This document shows positions 56,285 to 64,000 of a DNA stretch of 64,000 nucleotides, piece by piece. Both the position numbers and the translations under genes were made by a program. The notes beneath the pieces are model-generated. The model made no database searches. It saw nothing but the letters and a program-made list of their open reading frames with translations, and had not been told where the DNA came from. Within the stretch, counting starts at the first letter, position 1. The number at the start of each line of letters is the position of its first letter. The stretch comes from Cepaea nemoralis (taxonomy: Eukaryota; Mollusca; Gastropoda; Stylommatophora; Helicidae), in contig JACEFZ010028297.1 of NCBI GenBank assembly GCA_014155875.1, forward strand, positions 1 through 64,000. Direction: 5' to 3'.

Positions 56285-56830
56285 ATAGATTCCAAACGAA
56301 GGTCTTTCTAGTTGTACTATTCTCAGGAATAGGATACATGCTCCAGTTGCTACTAAAAATTTTACATGAACTTTTCGAATATCAGAATATATGAGAGATG
56401 ACTAAGATTACATAATAGATAACAGTCGATTGTTAATACAATATTACAATATTTTTTACATTAATTCAGTGCTAAACAAAAAGTAAGTTTGGACCAAGCA
56501 ATAATGGATGGCGGAAAATGGGAAGTCGGGGTGTGTCACAGTTATGACTTAAAAAGTTGTTAATATGGTAGCCGTTATGTTGTATTAATATCAAATGAAA
56601 TAATGTTCATGGAGTAATATGTATATAATAATAGTGTAATAAAACTGATGAAGTAATATTTTAACCATTGTTTGCAGTATAAGCCCATGGCAGTTGCGGG
56701 AAGTTTAAATAAGACGATTTATCATCTGACACTTAATCAATTAAAATATAAAAAAGTTAAGTACCGTTTCCATGCCTGCTGGGTATATGGTGCGAGCCGT
56801 ATAATTTTAAAGATCAATCGGCACTAGATA
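56285..56830. other. AT-rich intronic sequence
   Basis: The block at 56500-56575 is shared with 52150-52215; otherwise nothing. Confidence 0.5.
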
Positions 56831-56839
56831 GATCAGGGT

Positions 56840-57010
56840 TCAATATTAAGCCGGCGGAATTTACTTCCCAGAACATGTCCTCTTCCCACTGTAGACTGGG
56901 GCGACCTGGGAGTCATGGTCAGTGTAACACAAAATCTCTGCCACGATAAGGATTCGAACGTATGATAACGGCGTCGGCAGAGTATCCACCACGCTACCTC
57001 GGGTCCCTTA
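56840..57010 (-). repeat. SINE family 1, minus strand
   Basis: The minus strand has GGGACCCGAGGTAGCGTGGT (head), ACGTTCGAATCC (box B), then the body with GTCGCCCCAGTC. Confidence 0.82.
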
Positions 57011-57074
57011 ATAGGATATAAGTAATGTATCGGATCCTTTTATACGTCTGAGGGCGCATTGCGCATATGGTTCC

Positions 57075-57240
57075 AGACCCAAATGGTATAGACCAACTGG
57101 TGATCCAAGAGTGATGTGGCTTGTATCACGTGTACCGACTTTACTCCCCAAGATACTTTCTGATATCAATTTCAGCCTGGGTCGATCTAGGAGGCCGGGT
57201 CAGTTATTAAAATTCGAATCTGCTCCTTTCGGAGCGAATC
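57075..57240 (-). repeat. SINE family 1, minus strand, partial
   Basis: CAAGAGTGATGTGGCTTG, GTACCGACTTTACTCCCC and GGGTCGATCTAGGAGGC are the inverse of the body. Confidence 0.75.
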
Positions 57241-57289
57241 TATGGCTAGAGTACGTCGTGACAATGAAAAAGTGAGAGGAAACTAGCGG

Positions 57290-57552
57290 CTGAGAGAGAG
57301 ACAGACAGAGAGAAAGAGAGAGTGGGGAAGGGAGGAGAGAGAGAGTGTGTGTGGGAGAGAGTGAGTGTGAGAGAGAGAGGAGGGAGGGGAGGGGAGAGAG
57401 TGTGAGAGAGGGTAGGAGGGGAAGAGAGAGAGTGAGTGTGTGAGAGAGAGAGAGAGGGAGGAGAGGAGAGAGTAAGTGTGAGAAAGAGGGGGAGGAGAGA
57501 GTAAGTGTGAGAAAGAGGGGGAGGAGAGAGTGTGTGTGAGAGAGTGAGAGAG

Positions 57553-57645
<93 letters not shown>
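57290..57645. repeat. (GA)n and (ACAG)n microsatellite
   Basis: Purine-rich GAGA/GTGT mixture ending in about 14 GACA tetramers. Confidence 0.97.
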
Positions 57646-57649
57646 GACC

Positions 57650-58140
57650 AGATGAACTGATGCTAGACAGTTTGGCAGTATGGCATGGAGGAACGTCTGT
57701 TCCAGAAATGAATGTCAGTACACGAGACAGAAGGACAGACATAGTGACCCACACTACACGGCATGGAGTATAAGAAGAAGCAATGTCTCCGATGGACAAC
57801 AATCACTGTCAAATTAATATCCTGTAACGGGAAAACCTTGGGCAGCCGCTATCTGTGGCTGACTCAATCACAGAGTTATTAATCAGAGCCAGGAGTGGAC
57901 CCTAATATAACTTCTCTTTTGGGTTGAACGGGGAAAGGGTAATGGTATGATCGGAATCGAAATCAAAGACCATCATTGCAGCCTTCTGGTTAAAAAAAAC
58001 TAACTGGACATTAGTGTCACGGCATGAGTGATAGACTCCCTGATAACTTCTGAAAAGTGGTATATGTCAGTATGTGTATATGTAACCGATATGAAGATTT
58101 AATAGAAGAATTCATCTCTGTCCATGTGCCTCACCAACAG
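57650..58140. other. intron before exon B, no other feature
   Basis: No repeat or motif. A pyrimidine-rich stretch (TTCATCTCTGTCC) precedes the acceptor. Confidence 0.5.
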
Positions 58141-58233
58141 CAGGGGCTGGAGAGCATGAACCAGAACAACCAGCTCCAACACCTGACTCCATGGAACAAC
58201 TTCCCGGATATGGCAACATTGGCTTTGAAGGAG
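58141..58233 (+). CDS. SSUH2: SSUH2-like gene, exon B
   Basis: The exon is bounded by CACCAACAG before 58141 and donor GTAGGT at 58234. Entered in phase 1 it reads AGAGEHEPEQPAPTPDSMEQ followed by LPGYGNIGFEG, and leaves in phase 1. The PGY..F.G pattern ahead of a Pro-rich PPxY-like segment resembles the region just before the conserved core of SSUH2 proteins. The acceptor is a tandem NAGNAG (CAGCAG), so a one-residue-shorter form starting at 58144 is equally possible. Confidence 0.8.
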
Positions 58234-58239
58234 GTAGGT

Positions 58240-58345
58240 TTAAAACATTGTATTTTAAAACAAAAGCCAACGAAAAATAAATCGCACAATTTCTTGCCTG
58301 GATTATTTCACAGCATCTCGTAAGGCACACTTGGTATGTTGTGAC
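58240..58345. repeat. dispersed repeat related to 35195 and 54530
   Basis: AATCGCACAATTTCTTGCC and CACAGCATCTCGTAAGGC. It begins a few bases after the exon-B donor. Confidence 0.65.
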
Positions 58346-58439
58346 CACTTTCAGATGTGGTTGTCTGTTGAGATGATACGCCTTGAAGAAAAACTGACTT
58401 TTCAAAGCTTGTTCGGTGAACAATGAAGAAATATTTTTT

Positions 58440-58555
58440 GCATATCCTATTTACAGGATATCGCTGTCAACATAAGTATTTTACTGCTGTTGTTGATGTC
58501 TTGGCAAGTTTACGTTCAGTACTTTTCAACACGTGAAAACTCAGCACGACATTGT
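58440..58555 (-). repeat. SINE family 4 fragment, minus strand
   Basis: TATTTACAGGATATCGCTG, GATGTCTTGGCAAGTTTACG match the inverse 3' part. Confidence 0.7.
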
Positions 58556-58800
58556 CTATGATGAAATTGGAGGCGAGATATTTCAGAAGAATGCTGAAAA
58601 TGTTACGGACATAGAAGTAACTAATGATGCGGTAATGGCAATTGCAGGAGTTACTAGAGCACTCATAAAAGCGATACGGAAAATAAAAATGAATTTACAT
58701 GAGATATTATACCAAAGTACGTGGAATATATAAATTAGCCTTCAGTTTCTTCATAATGTCATTACTCAATGTTCAGCATTCACATGCATACACAAGAACG
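58556..58800 (+). other. unrecognised 60-codon frame
   Basis: A + frame (58533-58733) without stops, with a plausible amino-acid composition but no motif I recognise and no clear splice borders in phase with the SSUH2-like exons. Probably part of an old element. Confidence 0.3.
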
Positions 58801-58804
58801 GACC

Positions 58805-59440
58805 ACATTAGACCACTGCACTAGACTACACTACACTACTACACTATACTGTATTATACTATACTCGACATATTACACTACACTACGCTAGACTACACTA
58901 CTACACTATACTGTATTATACTATACTCGACATACTATACTGCACTACACTACACTACACTACACTACACTACACTACACTACACTACACTACACTACTA
59001 CACTATACTGTATTATACTATACTCGACATACTACACTACACTACACTACACTACACTACTACACTATACTGTATTATACTATACTCGACATACTATACT
59101 GCACTACACTGCACTAGACTACACTACACTACTACACTATACTGTATTATACTATACTCGACATACTATACTGCACTACACTGCACTAGACTACACTACA
59201 CTACTACACTATACTGTATTATACTATACTCGACATATTACACTACACTACGCTAGACTACACTACTACACTATACTGTATTATACTATACTCGACATAC
59301 TACACTACACTATACTACACTACACTAAGCTTCTCTAAACCACACTACACTACACTACACTGCACTTTATACTCTACTCTACTCTACTCTACTCTACTCT
59401 ACTCTACTCTACTCTACTCTACTCTACTCTACTGGGCTTC
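58805..59440. repeat. CTACA-rich higher-order tandem repeat
   Basis: ACTAC pentamers embedded in larger units of about 60-75 bp with ACTGTATTATACTATACTCG, about seven copies, closing with (CTCTA)n. Confidence 0.95.
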
Positions 59441-59570
59441 TAGGTCGACACAGCCTAAAGTAGGTACCAGTAAATGTCTTGGGAAATAAAGGTGGCCGAC
59501 GAGATACTGGCCATATCAACCACGAGTGCCGATTGATCTATAAAAATATGTCTGGTAAAATACGCCCAAT
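59440..59570 (+). repeat. SINE family 1, 3' part, plus strand
   Basis: GGTCGACACAGCCTAAAGT, ATACTGGCCATATCAACCAC, GTGCCGATTGATCTATAAA. Confidence 0.75.
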
Positions 59571-59925
59571 GCTTCTGAGTGTAGTTTCTTGGAAAATGGA
59601 AAGAATACCATGGACAGACAGAAAAACCAATGACCAAGTTCTGCAAGAAACAAATAAAAATCGTAAACTGATTAGAGAAGTAGACATAGACAGTCAAAAT
59701 TGTGTGGTCACGTTATGAGAAGAAATAAATTGGAGAACTTAGTGACAACTTTCAAGATCGAGGGGAAGAGAACAAGTGAAAGACAGAGAAGTAAATATCT
59801 GGATGGCTTGGCCACGTGGTATGGTAAAGACAAAATCACTATGCTGATCCGCGACTCTGGTGATCGAGTGAGATGGCGAAACATGACCACCCACGCATAT
59901 CGGCATGGCATATGATGGATGGATG
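59571..59925 (+). pseudogene. RTE-like LINE C-terminal tail and 3' end
   Basis: The + strand reads ERIPWTDRKTNDQVLQETNK, then a frameshift, CGHVMRRNKLENLVTTFKIE and GDRVRWRNMTTHAYRHGI, closing with a TGATGGATGG tail. Confidence 0.85.
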
Positions 59926-59954
59926 ATGTAATGCGTCTGAAGGCGTGCTAAAGA

Positions 59955-60023
59955 GATTTTTACTTTACTTTACTTTACTTTACTTTACTTTACTTTACTT
60001 TACTTTACTTTACTTTACTTTAC
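59955..60023. repeat. (TTTAC)n microsatellite
   Basis: About 13 pentamers ending 30 bases before exon C. Confidence 0.97.
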
Positions 60024-60054
60024 CGCATAAGTTATTGATGTTTCTTCCATCAAG

Positions 60055-60124
60055 CCGCTCTGCCACCCCCAACGTATGATGAAGTCGTTCGTGACCCACC
60101 CCCGGACAGGCAGGCAGTCAACAG
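60055..60124 (+). CDS. SSUH2: SSUH2-like gene, exon C (PPxY-like motif)
   Basis: Acceptor TTTCTTCCATCAAG before 60055, donor GTAGGC at 60125. Entered in phase 1 and left in phase 2, it reads ALPPPTYDEVVRDPPPDRQA then VN. PPPTY fits a PPxY-type WW-domain ligand, a feature also of the Pro-rich stretch upstream of the SSUH2 core. Phase 2 fits exon D exactly. It sits close to a pentamer array, which may affect splice-branch sequences. Confidence 0.82.
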
Positions 60125-60354
60125 GTAGGCACGCTTCTGTCACTGCTTGTGTCTTTATTGTTATTTCTTTAACTGTTAGCAGACTTGAGAATGTGTCCAT
60201 TTTTGTTGCAGTCTAAGAAGCCGTCGCAGTCATTAGCAAATCAACGAAGACGAGAAGTGGAATTCATCAGCTATACAAGGATACGGTCACAAGTGACAGA
60301 ATGAACGTTACTGGAAAACTCCGTCAGCAGGTAAACAACACACCGAGCCGGATA

Positions 60355-60475
60355 TGTGTGTGTGCTGATGAAGGCTTTCTGCCGCAATGTCCATTCTATC
60401 ACTTGTGACTGTGTTTTTGCAAAGCTGACCAGTTTCACTTCTCGGTTTCCTTGATTTAATCATTGTACGAGATAG
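60355..60475 (+). repeat. microsatellite-associated repeat, copy 3
   Basis: TGTGCTGATGAAGGCTTTCTGCC...TCTCGG; compare 25615 and 27605. It abuts the mariner remnant at 60473. Confidence 0.7.
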
Positions 60476-60955
60476 CTTCAAATAAAAACCGTAAATGTGT
60501 GTTAGAAATTATAATAACGACGCCATTATCTTGTAACCTGTCAATATTCTTGTTAAGGATAGCAAGAGGGTTAAGCACGTGACATCACAGTGCGGACGAA
60601 CACAGTGATTAACATAAGGACAGTTTAAAGATGGCCACCCACTTTTAACATGCACCAAAGTGGAGCAGCGTTCTGTTATCCTTTTTTTTTTTTTAATCAG
60701 TGAAGCGGTGAAACCTATAGAAATTCATCGGCGAATGAAGATCCAGTATGACGGTGCATGCCTGTCAGTCCAGAAAGTGTATGAGCGGTAGTAGAAAGTT
60801 TCCAATCGGCCTGACATCCGTCGGGTACGCCAAGTAGTTACCCCAGAGTGGTTAAACACGCGACCAAGAGAATTATTTTCTACAGGAATCCAAGCCTTTA
60901 TCAGCGCTGGAGAACTTGCATTTAAAGGAGTGGTGACCCCGTCGAAAAAAAAAAA
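60473..60955 (+). mobile_element. internally deleted mariner, second copy
   Basis: It begins GCTTCAAATAAAAACCGTAA, the same terminus as the 4082 element, and carries + strand EQRSVIL, then EIHRRMKIQYDGACLS and VVTPEWLNTRPRELF, transposase N-terminal and C-terminal pieces with stops and a T-run expansion. The right terminus was not clearly identified. Confidence 0.75.
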
Positions 60956-60956
60956 T

Positions 60957-61105
60957 GTATCTTCCTCTTCTTCTGCGTTCATCAGGAGAGCTTTTTAGGA
61001 CGTGATTGCGTTGTGCCTGTTTACAGCAGAGCTGCGTTCTTGCGCCGTTAGGACAACACATCCGACTTCTGCGGGCATTTGTTGATCGGGTTAACCTTCC
61101 CGTGA
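60957..61105 (-). repeat. 150-bp dispersed repeat with CTT end, second copy
   Basis: Matches 44195-44354 over GTGATTGCGTTGTGCC and AGCAGAGCTGCGTTCTTGC. Confidence 0.8.
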
Positions 61106-61230
61106 ATAACATTATATCATTTTTTCTTTACTTTTTTTTTTTATATATCAGGTGAAGTGAATAAATGATTATACTTTGGCTTAAACGCATGATGTTATAG
61201 TCACTGTTACTGTTCGAATGTTTTGCATAT
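61106..61230. other. T-rich intronic sequence
   Basis: Nothing further recognised. Confidence 0.4.
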
Positions 61231-61234
61231 GTTA

Positions 61235-61445
61235 TCCCCACTTCATTGCACCGGGTTTACCCCCATTTGGTCGGGTCTCAGCAGAACGTCAAGCTGCCTG
61301 CTCAGAGTTTCACACAAAATACGAACTCCGTAGCTGCTGCCATGACCACAAGGGATCTACGAAAAGAAATTGCATTCATGTTCTGAATGACGCAGTCCGA
61401 AAATAAACCCACGGCCTTCAGACAGCAAGGCAGCTGACTTGACCA
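61235..61445 (-). repeat. SINE family 2, minus strand
   Basis: TTCATTGCACCGGGTTTAC, AATACGAACTCCGTAGCTG, and on the minus strand a decayed tRNA-like head with GGTCAAGTCAGCTGCC. Confidence 0.8.
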
Positions 61446-61538
61446 ATGTATTACGAAGACCTCCTCCCCGATGTAGATTTACTGCATCAGTTTCGTCAGC
61501 ATTAACTAATGCGTTAATTTTTGATTATAATTTGACAG

Positions 61539-61668
61539 CATGGCGGCTATCAGTGACCAGGAGGCCAGGGACGCTATCATGCAACATGTCAGTGAACACT
61601 GCTGCTACGGGAAAGGTCCGGCACAAGAGATGCAGTTTACTGAGATGAAATCTTCCAACGCCTTTCAT
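61539..61668 (+). CDS. SSUH2: SSUH2-like gene, exon D (start of conserved core)
   Basis: Acceptor TAATTTGACAG before 61539. The single C completes the Ser codon from exon C, then 43 codons read MAAISDQEARDAIMQHVSEH, CCYGKGPAQEM and QFTEMKSSNAFH. This matches the beginning of the conserved SSUH2 core (EEARxAxxxxVSxxCCY, then a TEM segment). The donor CAT|GTTGGT is GT but weak; phase 0 continues perfectly into exon E. The internal Met at the exon start could also serve as an alternative initiation codon. Confidence 0.9.
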
Positions 61669-61669
61669 G

Positions 61670-62208
61670 TTGGTATCCATTTTATCACAAGTGATTTTTG
61701 TAATGAAATTTAGTAGTACTGTTTCAAATACCGACAATAATGAACTCAATGTTAAGTAGAGACGAAAGTAATTGCACGTTACATTCTATCGTGTCAAAAA
61801 TGCAAGAAAAGAAATCGTATAGATCCACAATCTAAAGAAATACAAATGCAACAAGATATTCCACACAAAAGTATCTTCGTCAATGTAACAAAAACACTTA
61901 CGAGCAGCTAGATAAATGAAAATGACGAAGATGAAAGTGGAGGCATGATAATGAGATTGTAAATGCATAAGGAAATGCACTGTTACAGTGTTGCATGTCC
62001 TATTACATGACGTTGCAATGAACCCCGTGGGGGAACTTATGGACCCATCCATCTCCTCTTCTATCCTCATGCATGCATGGACTGGTGGATGCATTGGTGG
62101 ATAAGGAGATGAATAGAGACAAATAAATCGGCTGCCAAGTAGATATACATTTATCACTCCCTACAAACAGACATATAGACAGGCACATATATACTGACAT
62201 GCATCCAT
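61670..62208. other. intron, no other feature
   Basis: AT-rich. A (CATC)-like stretch near 62040-62110; no repeat match. Confidence 0.45.
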
Positions 62209-62209
62209 T

Positions 62210-62565
62210 CATCCATCATGTGCCATGCCGGTAAGCGTAGGCGGTCATGTTCTACCATCTCACTCGATCACCAGAGTCGTGGATCAGTTCCGTGTTTCTG
62301 CCTCGACCATGCCACAAGGCCAAGCCATCCAGGAACTTGCTTCTAGGTCTCCCCCTTGGTCTGTTCCCCTCGATCTTACCAGTTGTGACCAAGTTCTCCA
62401 AATCATTTCTTCTCATAACATGCCCAAAAAAATTGTGACTGTCTACGTCTAATGTCTCTAATCAGTTTACGATCTTCATTTGTTTCTTGAAGGACTTGTT
62501 CATTGGTCTTTCTGGCTGTCCATGGTATTCTTTGCATTTTCCTCAGAAACCACATTTCTACATAC
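62210..62565 (-). pseudogene. RTE-like LINE C-terminal tail and 3' end
   Basis: The minus strand reads MWFLRKMQRIPWTARKTNEQ, then VLQETNEDRKLIRDIRRRQ, frameshifts, and GKIEGNRPRGRPRSKFL, ending GDRVRW*NMTAYAYRHGT and a TGATGGATGA tail. It is the most complete RTE tail in the window. Confidence 0.88.
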
Positions 62566-62855
62566 ATACAGACAGCCAAATGAATTGACAGACAAATAGA
62601 TAGAGAGGCGAAGGATTAAACAGATGAACAGACTGGCATTAAGACAGACGGGCGGATTGGCGAATTTACGACAAGACAACAGACAATTAAACAGACAAAA
62701 AGACGAATGAACAGACAAATAAACAGAGGAATGGACGGGTACACTGATAGATAAATAGAGACACAAACAGACAGAAAGACAGACGGATGGACAGACAGGC
62801 TAAACGACGAGCAGACAGACAAAATGGCAAGCAGAAAGACAGACAGTCATATATT
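62566..62855. repeat. degenerate ACAGAC-rich tandem sequence
   Basis: Irregular ACAGACAAA/GACAGACGG units, low complexity. Confidence 0.85.
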
Positions 62856-62864
62856 ATTAAGATT

Positions 62865-63094
62865 GGGGGTCAGCATGGCAGAATGGATAAAAGCGCTCGC
62901 TTTTAAACATCCGGTGTTCTGATGCCGAGGTAGCGGGTTCAATCACTACACAGATCAGTTGGACTAAAATGTTGACTTATTGTCCTTGACTTGGAGACAT
63001 AAATTACAAGCACCTCAGAAGTCGGAGTGGGTTAGCCTAATGACGAAGGATACTGGTAATAGGAAAACTAATCCATATGCAAAAAAAAAATAAA
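62865..63094 (+). repeat. SINE family 5, plus strand
   Basis: Head GTCAGCATGGCAGAATGGAT (box A), GCGGGTTCAATCAC (box B), body with AAATTACAAGCACCTCAGAA and an A-rich tail. Confidence 0.88.
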
Positions 63095-63340
63095 ATCAGT
63101 CAGAGCACTAGAAGTAGTAATATGTTATGGACTACGCTTGGGTTCAAAACGTCAAAACGAAACAAACATTATAATTAAAGTTGCGCCCGCATAACGTATT
63201 AAATGTTTAACTTTAGTGTGGGCTGTTGACAGTATAGTCTCCATCTAAGTGTGTGTATCTTGAAACACAATTGTACATACCGACCTACAGTAACTATTAA
63301 CGTCTGCTCCCAGTTTGACTATACTTTCAAATGTTTGCAG

Positions 63341-63520
63341 TACACTCTGGAGACGTTTGGCGAAAGTCGATCAACAAAGTGGGTCAGTAAACCTTACATG
63401 GGAGAGGGTATCGTGGTGTCAGGGCCTCCACCTGGCCCCTGGGACATTCAGCTCCAGGCGCCGCAGATGTTTGTTACAAGTACCGTGAAATTAGAAGTCC
63501 CAAACACTGCATCCGTCAAA
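63341..63520 (+). CDS. SSUH2: SSUH2-like gene, exon E (conserved core)
   Basis: Acceptor TTCAAATGTTTGCAG before 63341, strong donor GTAAGT at 63521, exactly 60 codons in phase 0. It reads YTLETFGESRSTKWVSKPYM, then a GPPPGPWDIQ block and VPNTASVK. LETFxESRxTxW and PPPxPWDIQ are diagnostic of SSUH2/ssu-2 proteins, where the following exon brings the Cys-rich CxxCxGxG region. That part lies beyond the window. No frameshift or stop interrupts the exon, unlike the surrounding elements, which supports a functional gene. Confidence 0.93.
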
Positions 63521-63524
63521 GTAA

Positions 63525-64000
63525 GTTTTGCAGATAATGTTACATGCATTCATTTGTACGTCTGCCTCTTCTTGTGCATTGAAACGTCTATATGAAACAA
63601 ATCCAAAGAACGCAAAGGTCATCTTGATTTTGCTGACATCTCCATTGACATTGTCTTCAAATGAAGCGGAGGTAGGTCAACATAGTTTTCTCTGGACACT
63701 ATTGCAACACCCCCCCCCCACCCCAAGCTGTTATGTTACCCGCCCGACATTTACATTCATCGGTATCTCCTATCTTAGTTTATTACATATGTAGTGTTTC
63801 AACCTGTTGTGGCCTGTGCGAAGTCCGAAAATTGTTCTATTTTCTTCGGAGGAGTTGGTAATACGCATAATCTTTCTGATGGTCTTGATGCTGTTACTTC
63901 CACTCAGATGTATCATTGCTTCTTACAAGTCTTTTGTCCTCGTCACAGATTGTGCCATCCAGGTATGTTGCAATGTGAAACTATCCGTTCAGTTACAATT
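63525..64000. other. intron or downstream sequence, no further exon identified
   Basis: A C run at 63712-63724 and TTTCAACCTGTTGTGGCCTG at about 63797 resemble the start of the hAT MITE, but the inverted end is not visible in the window. Confidence 0.4.

Larger units (their letters stand above)
44757..63520 (+). other. SSUH2: SSUH2-like gene, partial (five exons in window)
   Basis: The span of the only host gene recognised. Exons join with matching phases (1, 1, 2, 0) and GT-AG borders. Introns are about 13.3, 1.8, 1.4 and 1.7 kb; the first is filled with tandem repeats and transposons. The 5' exon or exons with the start codon and the 3' exons with the Cys-rich repeat domain lie outside or were not found. 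SSUH2/ssu-2 proteins carry a C-terminal DnaJ-like CxxCxGxG region. Their biochemical role is poorly defined; in humans the gene has been linked to tooth development. Confidence 0.82.

Overview
This is a repeat-packed stretch of a metazoan nuclear genome, most likely a lophotrochozoan and probably a gastropod mollusc. That guess rests on the style of the RTE-like and I-like LINE tails, the many tRNA-derived SINEs, the long TA/CTT/TAG microsatellites and the gene-poor layout. No bacterial-type genes or operons are present. I recognise one host gene. It is on the + strand, starts before 44.7 kb and runs off the right edge: five exons (44757-44881, 58141-58233, 60055-60124, 61539-61668, 63341-63520) of an SSUH2 (ssu-2 homolog)-like protein. 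The exons join in a consistent reading phase across introns filled with transposons and tandem repeats.

Layout. 0-6.4 kb: an RTE reverse-transcriptase remnant, an internally deleted hAT element (606-2587) with terminal inverted repeats and target-site duplication, SINEs, an internally deleted mariner (4082-4646) and a hAT MITE (5495-5895). 6.4-15.8 kb: a complete, very young LTR retrotransposon (6434-15753; 610-bp LTRs with one difference; target duplication ATAAG) inserted in an RTE LINE tail. Its pol has integrase upstream of reverse transcriptase and RNase H, the Gmr1-type order, unlike ordinary Ty3/gypsy elements. 15.8-21.2 kb: LINE tail, TA microsatellites and unrecognised DNA. 21.3-35 kb: two diverged, oppositely oriented copies of a 1.95-2.0-kb TG...CA sequence, each with its own 5-bp target duplication and each splitting a LINE, so I read them as solo LTRs. 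Two copies of an I-superfamily LINE with RNase H also lie here. 35-44 kb: nested SINEs, several minisatellites, a TIR element inside a 17-bp minisatellite, and LINE tails.

44.7-64 kb: the SSUH2-like gene. Its first visible intron holds a TAG/TTG microsatellite and about 3.2 kb of a 36-bp minisatellite, followed by MITE, LINE and SINE insertions, a 76-bp perfect palindrome and more tandem repeats.

Almost all long open frames here are transposon fragments or stop-free tandem repeats. The most interesting items are the integrase-first LTR element with near-identical LTRs but broken frames, the solo-LTR pair that reunites one split LINE, nested insertions with exact target duplications, four poly-C/poly-G hAT MITEs, and the SSUH2-like gene reconstructed from splice phases. 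Frame breaks at homopolymers and a corrupted block at 46.4-47.3 kb suggest part of the sequence carries uncorrected long-read errors.
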